This document shows positions 1 through 13,000 of a stretch of DNA of 64,000 nt, piece after piece. The notes under the pieces were generated by a model. That model was not told the DNA's origin. It saw only the letters and a program-made list of their open reading frames with translations, and did not search any database. The stretch is from assembly GCF_037975245.1 (NCBI RefSeq), contig NC_092563.1, positions 29,907,960 to 29,971,959 on the forward strand, read 5' to 3'. A program made the position numbers and the translations under genes. How positions within the stretch are numbered: the stretch's first letter is position 1; each line of letters opens with the position of its first letter. Source of the DNA: Apostichopus japonicus (lineage: Eukaryota; Echinodermata; Holothuroidea; Aspidochirotida; Stichopodidae).

Positions 1-934
1 TAATAGTTCTTCTATATCAAAACCTCGCATTGGTAAATTAATAAAAGACTAAGATAAAGGGTCCGCTAACTCCCATCGTGTAATTACTGGCAATATTGCA
101 AGGAAATACAAAGTGCACTAAACGTACTCACTTCAAATCCCATCCCCCTTCAATCCCCCACCCAAGAAGGTGCCTTGAAATATTCGGCAGTTTGTGGCAA
201 TGCTAACTTTGGAAGGGGGGGGGTAGGGTGCAGGCAGTACTAATGACCTTGACAGAAACATTGGCATAGTGTTGTTTATTTATTTTCCAAATATATACAC
301 TAGCAGAGTCTGTTTCCTGTCCTGGATATTGTGACAGTACTAAGACTGTGACATCATATATTTTTGACAGTCATGACATACAGTCCATCGGTGTGCTTTA
401 ACAAGACAGACTTTCATTACACAACACTGATTATATGGGCCTTAGATCAATTCCATAAAACCAGAGGAACAATGCAAATGGTTAGGTTTTATGGCATACT
501 CCCCCAATGACCATTAAATTGACTGAACAATAAAGATACTAAGATAGTCTAGTCTGCTAGTCAACATATATAAGCAACATTCTATTTTAAAGGTCATCGG
601 TATTGGCTACAACATATGCTTAGAAAGTCCGCAATGGCCAGCTATGTGAATCTTGAACTATTCACATGCTATATTGCCAACTCTCTTTCCTTTCCTTTTT
701 CTATTGGGGGGGGGGGAGAGATTGGGGAAGGAGGGAGAGGGAAGATACAGGGGGAAGTAAGGATTGGGATAGATGCAACTAAATTTTATTTACAACAAAG
801 CCTACCCTGAAAGTATACTAACACTCTTCTAACAAGCAGCATTTAAACAATGTTCTACTTCGCTACGTTTAGAGGAAGATGCGACATTAAATAAGAGTAA
901 ATCGATATTTTCAACCGATTCAAATCGATCTTAC
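1..934. other. part of MTSS intron 4, no exon seen
   Basis: This AT-rich stretch follows the exon 4 donor on the minus strand. It contains G homopolymers at 215-223 and 706-716 and nothing resembling the next I-BAR exon. Confidence 0.6.
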
Positions 935-1019
935 CTGGCAAGAGACTTGAGTTTGAATTCGATTGCCTTGTGTCGTAGGCATAGTCTGGTCAGAGATGCA
1001 CCCAGATCTTTGGTAGCTC
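935..1019 (-). CDS. MTSS1: MTSS coding exon 4 (residues 86-113 plus two bases)
   Basis: The acceptor is catttttgcag-like (gtttcattttgcag) and the donor is gtaaga. With the split glycine from exon 3 it reads GATKDLGASLTRLCLRHKAI and then EFKLKSLA, matching the family helix that contains LTRMCMRHRSIE. It ends in phase 2, so at least one more exon must follow to the left of base 1. The 37.6-kb distance from exon 3 is large, but phase and homology both fit. Confidence 0.9.
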
Positions 1020-4000
1020 CTGCAAAATGAAACAATTAGCAATAATGGAGGTTAATTCTATTCGGAATTAGGGCAATCATAACTTTCAGGCTAAAAATGC
1101 CTGTTTCGTGAAAAGAAAATATTATCTGATGGAAACAGGCCATCTTAAAAGAAAATATTGTTCCAGTGATAAATGGCCCACTCTGGTGGGTTAACCATGT
1201 GAGATCAGAGTCAAAGGTTAACATGTCACTCTAGACGTTGTAACTGCAAGTGTACAGATGTTGTGAGGAGGCAGGTAAGTGGGGAAGCATAATAAATACA
1301 GTCTCCATTAAACATATGAACTCAAAATACCTATCTTACAATAATAGGTACCATCTTAGCCCATCCCCACCCCCCCCCCCCGCCCAAAAAAACAAAGACA
1401 TCATTTCTGGCATCAAAGACAAATACAACCTTTAAGAACACAATTTGTGTGGAATGTACTCTGCACATATTACTCATAAGCTGCATTAACAAACCAATTC
1501 TTTTCAATCTTCTATACTTTTTGACATCAGGAATCAACAGAATTCAGGTGTGACAGGATATGAATTTACATAGTTTCCATCTCGACAAAATATCAAAGTA
1601 ATTCTTTCTAAAAAAAATTCCATGTTTAATGATCTTGTAGTTGTAACGTCGAGCTAATGTATCCTTAATACGAGCATCTCGTCAAACAGAAAATTCATCA
1701 GGGTTCCTGTCTTACAAACGAATATGGATTGAAGTACAAGCAATGTTACTGTGTGCTGTTCTGGCAGATAACAAATGTTAAATCCCCTGTAGTAACACAG
1801 GGTTTGCTTAACGTTGTGATACATACTGCTTAAAATATCGCTCTGTAGGAACCTGCATTACATATCAAATGACAGAAGCCAAGAAACATGGTCTGTGTCA
1901 TTCTATCTGAGGTCAATATCCTACAAATGAAGCACCGAGAAAAAATTGCACCAAGAAAAAAATTGCCCCGAGGAAACTAAGTTTTATAGTTATGAAAATG
2001 ATTGTTAACCCAAGATGAATCAAACTGAGATTAATTTCGAGAACGAGATTAAGAGAAAGTTTAATTTGGAAAATGTGACATATTTTACACTTGATGTAAA
2101 TCAATTAAATCATTCATCAGAACTCCTCAGATCATATCCTACAATTTAATCAATTTATTGGCTGAAAATTTAATTATTCACATTTGGAACGGACTACACA
2201 TTTATTATTAATGAATTCATGTCGTGAAGCACTGATGAGAAATTAAACTCCATTTTTATTTACTCAGGGCACAGTTTGCATGAGTGGGAAGTGTGTGGAA
2301 GGGGGGTGGGATGGTGAGGTGGGGGTTTCTATAAAGTTCTAACAGCCTTTTAGTAGGTAGATATAGACTGCTTCTATAACTACGCTTTTGAAAGGTGGTA
2401 ATTGTTGTTCTGATTATACAGTAGGTCTATTAAAGCATTGCTATATATGTCAGATTAGACATCAAGGAGAAACATACATGTAACAATTTCATTTCATAAG
2501 GCTTTTTATGTTTTGATTTATATCCTTTGTAGGGGTAATTGTTACACAGTGACAGATAATATTGGTAGATGGATAATTGGTATGAGTGACAGATAGGGGG
2601 ATTCCTGGAATAAAACAGCAGTGATCCATACTGATATTAATTCCTAGGATTCTGAGTGAAAAATAAAAATATCAGTTAATTAGTTATATCCACATAAATT
2701 AAAGACAGAGTTCCCGTATGGCTATACACTAGTATCCACACTGTACCTGGTCAGTTACACACTGCATATGTACTGTATTAAATATAAATTACACCAACCC
2801 CCCCCCCCCCCACCATCTATACCCATAACAACTAGCTCAGCCAATAGACGCTAAGCTTCTCATTAGTACTGAAGGACATACACAGTGATACCACTACTAC
2901 TACCACACAGTATTACCACACTATTACAGTTATACAGGAACTAATAGCCTAAAATGCAGCCTAACATTATATTGCTAATTACAGTGTACAGGAAGTTTGT
3001 CTACTCGTTATCTCAACATAATTAATAGCAAATATATCAAGTCCTTCTGACCATTTTCACTTGTGAACAATTTACTGAGCATTCCTCAGCTGTCACATGT
3101 CCAAAATTTAGCATGTCATTTTCAACAAGGGTATGCCTTCCCACCCCACCCTATTCTACTGCAATAATTGTCCTTCCACACCAAACCGGGTTGTGCAATT
3201 CAAAAAATTACTTAAATAATCTTGATAAAATAATTTTAATAGGTTCCTAAACTCATACCCCCATCCCCTCCCCATTCTCCCTCATCACTCTCCCTCTCCC
3301 TTCACCACCCTCCCTCTCCACATTCTCCCTCTCCCCTACCCACTCTTCCTTCCCCTACCCACTCTCCCTCCCCACAGCTTCCCTCCCCTCTCCCTCCCTT
3401 CTCTCCTTCCCCACCTCCCTCCCTCCCTTCTCTCCCTGCCCATTCTCCCTCCCCCTCCCTGGTACCTTTTTGCTTCGTCTTGATAAGTTACTGTAATGGA
3501 TCAATTTTTTCTCCACTCATTCAAACTCTATTATAGATTCGACTGTAAAAGACAAGTTATAGATTCTGCATGATATAAATAGCTACCCCTGAAAACCTTG
3601 ATGTGATCTCTCATTTTGTCGATAAATGATTTGCTGGTGCCCATGTGTGTTGTTGTTGTTATCTTGACTACAACAGCAACATTTCATGAGAAAGCAAGCA
3701 ATTAACCGATCAACAGCTGTCACACAAAACTGCATTTAAGGTAAAGTTTACATGCTCTATACAACATGGGAATGCACACATATATATACTATGGTCATCT
3801 TGGATTGTACAGGTTGTCGATAGTAACTACCTCACTCTGAAATTCAGAATCGGTCACTGGAGGGAGGGGGAGGGGTGGGAGGGGGCAGGTATTGTGCATA
3901 ACTGGCATAGAGGTGGGTCAATGAGGGTGCAGTACTGAAAAGATAGCCGTTTCTAGACTACAGGTAGATGCTTAAATGCAACAGTAAGAGTTGAGCAGGG

Positions 4001-7000
4001 ATCGCTGTAAATCGTTAGAATCATTCATATGGACTGCTGGCATTTTTCAAATATCTCGCGGTTATAAAGTTTATTGTAGTATGTATATGGTTGGTACTAC
4101 AGATCTGTCATAACAAAGTTTGATCTTTAAAGAAAAGAAAAAGAAAGTGTAAGACATTGACAGGATCATTGGCAGTGCTAACGATGACTTGAGAAATAGT
4201 TTAGTTTTATCATCCATCAATGACAAAAACGTCGGTCGCTGATTGGGGAAAAGATTCGTCCACAGGTTAACAGAGACTTTTTGTTGGCAACAATTAGTTT
4301 GTTCTTATTCTATACAGAAACCCCACCTACTTTCTCACCTATCACTGTGGAGTTCAAAAGGTTTCCGAGATGCCTTAACTAGGGAAAGAAATAGTTGTTA
4401 TTATTTCCACACTTATCAACACTTATCAAAGGCTAGACGGACAATTAGTGAATCCAAGCAATATGACCAACTTATTCAAGGCTTGGAACCTGCTTTAATT
4501 ACTTAAATTAGCTATTAAATCATCAAGGGGAGGGGACCAAGGTTAGATAAACATCAGGAATTTATTTTTGATGAGCATATTAACAAGTATTATGCACTCA
4601 TCCTGTGCAATTGTGCTGTAATTAGTTGCAAACAAAAGCAAGTATTTAACTTCCCCCATGGAGGGCAAGGAGGGAGGTATAAGTTTACTGTTATACTTTT
4701 TACACAATCCATTGCTCAATACTCAAATAGCTCTCTATGCCAATCCTTTCACAAATTTCCCACAGTGAAGGATCGTGCAATTGAACATTACTACCCAAAA
4801 CATTTCAGTAAACAGAAAGCTTACAATAATCAGCTGTGGCTATTGTTAGCAGTGCATGACCAAGTAAAAGTCCTGTCTGTGTTCCATTACACAAACAATA
4901 GTAGCACTAATGCCCACATGGACCATTTATAGCATGGGCAAGAAAAAAAAACAATGAGGCTATTGCTACCAGTCAGCTAAAAACTGTACCGTCAAAGACT
5001 ATGGAACGCGAAAAGGACCACAACATGATGACGTTAATGATGATCTAATTTTATACGTTCATGTACTAAAAAACTTACGATCATGTACTAAACATACACG
5101 ATGATGTACTAAAAAACTAAGATGTACATCAAAACATATACGATCATGTACTAAAAAACTAAGATGTACATCAAAACATATACGATCATGTACTGAAAAC
5201 TTGTGATGATGATGAAAAAGTGCACGTTACAAAAAAGTGGTGTATGAATATCCATTATTGTCGTTTGAATACATGTATGAATATCCATATATAAGTGTCC
5301 CTAGGAATATCAAAGTTGATACTGAAGCCCCGCCCCTAATGGTTCTTAATGAGTTTACACTGAATATTCATACTCGTATGCATACGCCATATTTGAATAT
5401 ACATACGCGTATGCAGACGCCACTTTTTTTTAACATAACATTATTAGTACATGATCGTATTGTTTTGATGTACATCGTACGTTTGTAGTACATGATCGTA
5501 TATGTTTAGAACATGATCATATACTTTTAATACATGATCGTATATGTTTGGTACATGATCGTAAATTTTTAGTACATGATCGTGTATTTCTAGTACATGA
5601 TCGTAAGTTTTCAGTACATGATCGTATAAATTTAGATCATCATTAACATCATCATATGTTGAGGTCCTTTTCGCGTTCCATAAAAGACTGTGTTCTTGTT
5701 AAGTTCATAGGCCATCTGTTCTACATCCTAATGTGTAAATGCTAGTAAAGTTATGTTCAAACCATTCCACTATATATTTTTAATCCCCACCCTCAATTTC
5801 CTCAAACCATTTTACTTCAAAGGTAAAAGTTATTGTTTGACACTAATGTGAATAATTTTGAGGGTGAGAACCTCCGTAAAACAGCTCTTTAAAGGGCTTT
5901 TCCAGCAAGTTACGCATGCTGACAAGTTAAGGCTTGGAGAATTGATGACCTTTAAATTGGATAAGGGGAGGGACTAAACTGAAGAAAAGACAAACAATGG
6001 AATAGCCATGACAATAGACAATCCTCTTATCCCCCTTTTGAAGTTTGTCTGAGAGCTTGAGACTCTGAAAGCCAAGAAACTTAGCACTACAATAAGAGTT
6101 CAACTGGCTGAGTGTCTAATAACTCCACCTCTGTAGGATAGATATCCTTAGCACTTCCATGGTCTGGGGAATATCAACAGCAAATAGCCTAGGGAATCAG
6201 TTAAGTAGACTTCACTCCTCTACAAAAGGCTCTTTGGCTACTTCTGAGGATAAGTTAACTAGCCATGGCCAGGATTGGAATTAGAGACCGATACAATGTT
6301 ACAGCTCAACATACATACAAACTTACGAAACCCATAATGTGCTCTGTTTGTATTTCTCAGCTTGTAAAACTTTCCCACGATTGAGCATTTGACAGAATTC
6401 AGTTCTATTTCTGCCAGTTATTTTGCTGCACAAGACTTTTACTACCTCGATCACCTTCCAGTTTAAAAAAAAAAAAAATGAAAGTGTGAATTTTCAGAAA
6501 GTGTTATTTGTGCATGTTCAAACTTCAAAGCCTACATCCTGATCGGACTTTCCATTCGCTATCTAGTCTCATCCATTAATGCATTTCTGTCACGATATTG
6601 ACTGTACACCATACAAAAAAACTATAATTAGCAACAGACAGAACCTTAATACTGTATCCCTAATGAAAAGTAGCTATAATATACTTTAAAACAAAGGTAT
6701 AGCTACTGCCATGAACACAAAAACAACGTAATTATAATTTAAATTACATGCAGAGAATTCAGACATGCAATAAACGTATTAAGCTAACCATAAACTAAAA
6801 CAGACTGGGTTCAAACTTCAAATGTTTAGACTGACTAACAGGTACTGAAATTATAGGTACTGATATTTACTTCACTCTTTCAAGATCAGAGCAATTTCAC
6901 ACATTGCCATGGCAACACTAGCCCTGTGATGCTTGGGTAATGAATTAATGAGGCATGTGCCTAATGCATCACAGCTGCCAAGTACGATGAGTCTTCTACT

Positions 7001-10000
7001 GAGGTATTCAACCTACTAAGTAATTTATTAACAGGGAGTGTTAAACTCATGTTAAAATCAACTCATGTTAAACTCAACTCATGTTTAAACAGAGATGTAA
7101 TTGGCTACAGTCTTGAACACAATTGACAATTTGACTTCAATGATAATGCAATAATGTAGCTCCAAATTAACTGTCATTCCTACATCCACCTCCCTCCCCC
7201 CTCTTTACCCTTCCCTAACCCTTCTAAATCTCTCCCATCCATGGACAAATCATTCACATTATATTTTTGAGTCAAACTTGGAAGGTTTGATGAGAAATTG
7301 GTAAAAGACCCACAGAAAACATGTTTTACAAGTACAACCTTTAAGCATGACAACATATTGCTGACCTCAGGAAAATTTCACTCACAAATTCCAAAACAAC
7401 CTTGTATAAAGATAATTTTGAAACTAAAATGTAACGTAAACCTTGATACCCAATTGAGATAATTGTGATTACAAACCATTGTAAACGACCTACCCCTAGT
7501 ATAGGAGTGATTAACCAAACTTGATTGTCTTTGTGATGTTAGTATTAATTATTATACAGAGTAATGAATGGCATCTTTAAGGTTTGACCTGCTTACAATA
7601 TTAACACTGGCAAGCATTTATAGCTAACTTCAAACAAGAAAGACAAGAAAGAGTTAATTAACACATGGAGCTATTAACGAGCTCCATCATTAACAGTACA
7701 GCAGAAAAAGAGAGACGGAGAGGAGAGAGCGAGGTAATGTTGACTAAACTTTGAGAGTGACTTTCATTTCAGTCTTAGAATAATTATAAGGAAAAGCATA
7801 TCAAGATGTGCTATGCTAAGATGACTATAAAGTATTGCCTGCTTCGGGTTTTTTTTTTTTAAATTTGTTTGGGGAAGGGGAGGGGGGATTGAAGTATTAA
7901 ACCAGTGTATGTTAGAGCTTACTTCATATCCTTAAATATTCCTTTCAGTGGTAAACAAGGGAAAAAGAAGAGTGGGGGTGGGGAGAACAAAGAATTGCAC
8001 ATATAGTGGTCTTGTCATTATATTATTCCACTTTGGACATGACGGTGGTACAGATTATACATGTACAAGTACTGTATTGACACTACAGACAATAGACATG
8101 TGCTCATTTATCATTAAAAAACATGTTCAAATCTTTACAAATAATGACAGAATCATCACAATTCCCTTCTCTTATAGTCTGGTTCGTCTGAATGAAGATG
8201 ATGAATTGATGATGATGATAAATTGAAGATGATGAGGATGATGATGATGTACAGATAATGAGGGCTAAGAGTTAATGAGTAAACACTGCTGTTGTTGAAT
8301 GTCACATAGCAGACTGGAGGGTGGGTATATGCTTAATTTAAGGCTTAGTGACACCAATTGAATACAATGTTCATTTAAATTGACAATTTCCAAGCAATAT
8401 AGACAAATATTTACCGTGAGCCGAGTTGTAGTAAAACTACTTACTTGCATTTGCATTCATAGCCCACAGAATTATAATCAAGACAGAGTGATGAGGTTGT
8501 GGGGAGACAGGTAAGCGAGTAACAAAGAAAATTAATGAAAATGCTATGTATCCCCCTCTGCTGATGTCGGACAATTTAACATCTACATTAGCTATGTGTA
8601 TGTAAAATATATATAGCACAGTAATTTGAATTGGTTTTAGATTTGCACATGACATCACATAGAACAATTAAGAGCTACGTAGCTATTGTAATATATATAT
8701 AGCACAGTAATTTGAATTGGTTTTAGATTTGCACATGACATCACATAGAACAATTAAGAGCTAGGTACAGTATTTGACGAACATGAATTATTCATCTCCA
8801 TTTAGAAATGTTAAACTGCTTAACTAAACCTGATACTTGATCATTTCAGTGCCAGTCCACTTGTAACTAGGACACTAGTTATAAGTCGATACCAAGTGTT
8901 ACTTTGATAACTTCTCATCTCCTCAACTATTGATTAACACACGTAGTAACATTGGCATAGAATGAGTGAATATTATAAACACGCATGAACATTATTATAG
9001 AATGAGTGAATATGTCGGAAGAGTGATGACTCTAATACACACAGTTCTCTTTCACTGCTATTTATGTAGTCCTTATATAGTATTCCTTAACATATTTATG
9101 TATATGGCTGTGATATCACTGGAAGTGCAATATTTAGTAAATCGTTACCACCTTTGCAGGCTATAGATAATTTGAGTGCATATGTAGAATGGAGAGAGGT
9201 AAGATACAAGTGAAGTTAATCAATTTTTTTAAATTCTAATAATACTGATCACAGTTATGAAGCAAACTGTCATGATATTGGAATCCATAGAAATTATAGC
9301 ATATGCTATCCATAAAAACAAATTGGTTAATATTTCATTTATCTATAATTAAGCCATTGTAATTCAAGTTTAAAGCATAATGACTTTCATCACAAAGAGA
9401 GGGTTTAATAAGTGGTTTAGCAGGTGAATCAATTTTAGAACTGTCTAGTGTCCAAAACACATCCATTAAAGTGAATAACAAATAGGCTTAGTTTAAAGCA
9501 TTTATGATTGCTTGTTGTGGTAATGTGAGAAGGGAGGGCATTGACCGGAGAGTGCTGAAAGGTTACTAGTTCATTCTAGGCAGGGTAGAACGAGAGTGCT
9601 GAGGGAGGTTGTGAGGAGACAGGTAAGTGAGGAGCGAAGTAAATAAATCAAGCTAAGAGACTTGCCAGCTTTATTCACTCCTGTTAGTTAGCATTGTTGT
9701 CAAGACCCTTTGTTTTATAATTAGTCAATAATACTGATTCAAATAAAATCCCCAAACCTTACCTGGTTTGGGATGTAACAAAAATGGAAAATGTCTACTC
9801 ATCAAAAACAGTCCAAAGTGAAAAAAGTTGAAACAGATGAACAATTGGTGAATCCAAAGCGATGAAAAGATGTAAGATGAGAAGGATTGCCAGATGCTAG
9901 GGCGAGGTAAATACGGTAATGAATAAGGTTATATGAGGTGAAGGAGAACGCGCTGTGAATTCTCAAAATTTAGCAGGCTTCTATATATTTACCAGTGACA

Positions 10001-13000
10001 GGCTTACCAATCTCCTTCATCAACCGGTAACAACGCTAAAAAGATTACCAATTCAATTTAGGCACAGTAGAACTAGGGTGCTGGGATGCGAAGAAATTTT
10101 GAAATGTAAACGAATCTATTTTAATTAGCTGTTTAGGAGAGATTATGAAGAGGTAGAATCTTCAAGCAAATGTTAGGGATATTTGCTGTGTAGAATTTAG
10201 TGAGAAATGTTCCAACAGATTTTCTCCTATAAACAGCAAAGTGGCCAGCCTTTAATGTTTTCTGGTTCTAGTGAGTCAAACTTCACAACATTTCAATGAG
10301 ATTTTTCAATATTTGAGAAGGAAAACAAAATAAAAACTGCTTCACTTTTTTCAGACTAAGATATTGATTATTTTCACACTATGTCACAGACAATCCATGA
10401 GTTAAAACTGAAGGCTAATTAATACGTTAATGCCAACTATTAACAGGCTCAATATGTATAATGACGGTTTTCAACACACTGTCACATGTGGAAAATTACA
10501 CTTAGTTTCTGGTTAAATCAACACACAAAAATTCACTGAAAAATCCCATTTCATGAAAGTTATTGTTGTGATAATAGCTAACTTTCAGAGATAATGTCTT
10601 TATGCCCTTCCAATAAATGGTCCATTACACATAAAACCTTTCATAATGCATTTTGTCAGGGAGTTGTTAGTGGTTTTATGGTATTTTGCACTGCTTCCTC
10701 CATACTGAGCTAGCCATAATAGTCCTAGTCTGAGGAAACCAGAAAAAACCTTCTCAGTAAATAGCTCCTGATCCCCCCCCCCCCCCCAACTGAGAAGGCC
10801 ATTCTATAGTTCTATAGTTGAAACTGTTCATTTTGCCTCCATATACTTCCTCAACATTTCCAGATGTTTTGTTCCAAAGACTTTGCCATTCTCTCAAACA
10901 CAGGAGTCAATTCCAAACATATTTAGTGACACAAAAGCTAGAACACATACCCTGGTTATACCATTTGTTATTATGCCCTAAGGGGGTGAAGACTTTTTGA
11001 CTACTAAGGTCATGTTAAGGTCAAGGGAGGGTGTTGGTTTCTTTGGGTTCCATCTCCCAAGAGGATATACTTCTAACTGCAGTTGTCAAACACAAAATGA
11101 CTTTGAAATGGGAAGGTAAGGTTTGAGATGTCAAGATTTTTTTTTAAATGGACAGGATATGTGAATCTTACTCTGAATTCAGAATGATTATAGTGAATTA
11201 AAATCAAATAAAACATTGATTTAGTCTGTCATCTTCCCAAGAGTAAACAGAGAGACCAAGACTGTCAGACTGATACATTCAAACTACATTAACATCACAT
11301 AAATTTCATAATTGGACAGTACAATCACATTCACACACACTAAACACAAAATGTAACCAAAATGCAAGGTTTGCCTTGAGGGTTCTCACCACCTCTAGAT
11401 CCCGACCAAGCTTGCCTATAGGGTATAATTCCTATGTTTACTTGTACACTGATCTAACATAACATAACATTATAACATAACATGATAACATCTAACGTAA
11501 TGTAACATAACATAACATCTTAACTTAATTTATAATTTTGCCCCAGGACCTCACAATGCTTCGGCTTTGTAGTCAAATGTATGTTATTCATGTTTCCATC
11601 ACTTGTGGGATGACATGATTCAGAACTTTCCATGTCAAGAAATGTCAGAGCACAATAAACACACTCACAACTTAAGGCATCCAGACAGTCCCCATTCTCT
11701 GACCATCCCTCCATTTCCCTGTTCCTATGCCTGCCCATGCGGGCCAATGCCCATGCATGCCCTTCCCTTCCCAATTCTCTTTCCCTGCACATCCCTTCAA
11801 TTTCTGGACCTCCTGATCCAACCATGCCCTTCCCCCTTCCCCCGTCTCAATTTCTTCCCTTCGTCAGTCTTTGTTTCCCTCACCAGTTTTCCTTTCCTTT
11901 CCTTCACCAGTCCATCTTCCCAATTGTCCATCCCTCCCCCCTCCCCTGTATCCCATCCCTTCCCCTCCCCTGTATCCCATCCCTTCCCCTCCGCTGTAGC
12001 CCATCCATGCCTTTTCCTTCCCTGTTTCCCACCCCTGCTCCCCTTCTCTTTCTTATCCTGACTCCCTGCTCTATTTCATAAATTCTTTCCTGCCTATGCC
12101 TGCTCTAAATTCCCTCTCCCCATATTTCCTCCCACCGCCCCCCCCCCCCCAAAAAAAATCTGATCTATTTCATCCAGCAATGTAAGCATTTGTTGCTTAA
12201 AGAGTCATATCCAGGTGGAAGAGCACTACTTCTGTATGCTTCGGTCATCAAAGCCTCTTCACAGACTCAATATATTCACCAGGAGCAGCAGCTGATGGAT
12301 GACTTAAACTGCCTTGGTATCAGCAGACTAGAGATGGGTTAAGCTGTACTTTCCAGGAGTAAAATTTATATCTTTAACAGAGATGGATGACAGTCCATCT
12401 GTCTTGCCAATTAACAGCAAAATCCCCAGCCATACACTGGCAGTAGTACAGCAGCAGTAAGTACTCCCAAAACAGTGTATGGACATGGTTACATAAATCT
12501 CTAAAACAACACTGTAGGGAGAGCATTTTGAGCCTTGACTTACAGTGATAGTAGTCTAACAGTAGCCTAACATATCAAATACATGAAATGTCAACATCCC
12601 AACCATAGCTGAAATGTCAACATCCCAACCATAGCTGACATCTGGCTTATAATGTCAACATTGTGTTTAATGGTAGTATACAGATCTGCCTTATGATGGA
12701 TAACACATTATACATCTATGAAGAGAAATGATGAAACCAGGAAGGCAGACTGTTTTGACAGGTAAAATATGTATCTAGATCAATAAAAGATGATGATGAT
12801 ACTAAGGTTACTAGGTGTAATCTCCTAAAATATGATGGTTTAATTACTACTCCCCAACATGGGATACCAGTCGAGGACAGCTGTGTGCAATGAATTCACA
12901 TACCAAATGAACTAAATCAGTTTTTAATTCTAGTATCTAAACATGTATACATTGAATAATATTACTTCAATAATCTTGGTTTACTATATGCAAAATGTGT

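Noticed and set aside
5237-5488. 83-codon plus-strand frame
   Set aside because: It lies inside the foldback element, formed from repeats of its centre and right arm.
11603-12081. Overlapping 114-152 codon plus-strand frames, rich in Pro, Ser and Phe
   Set aside because: They are translations of a C/T-rich low-complexity tract and are open in several frames at once.
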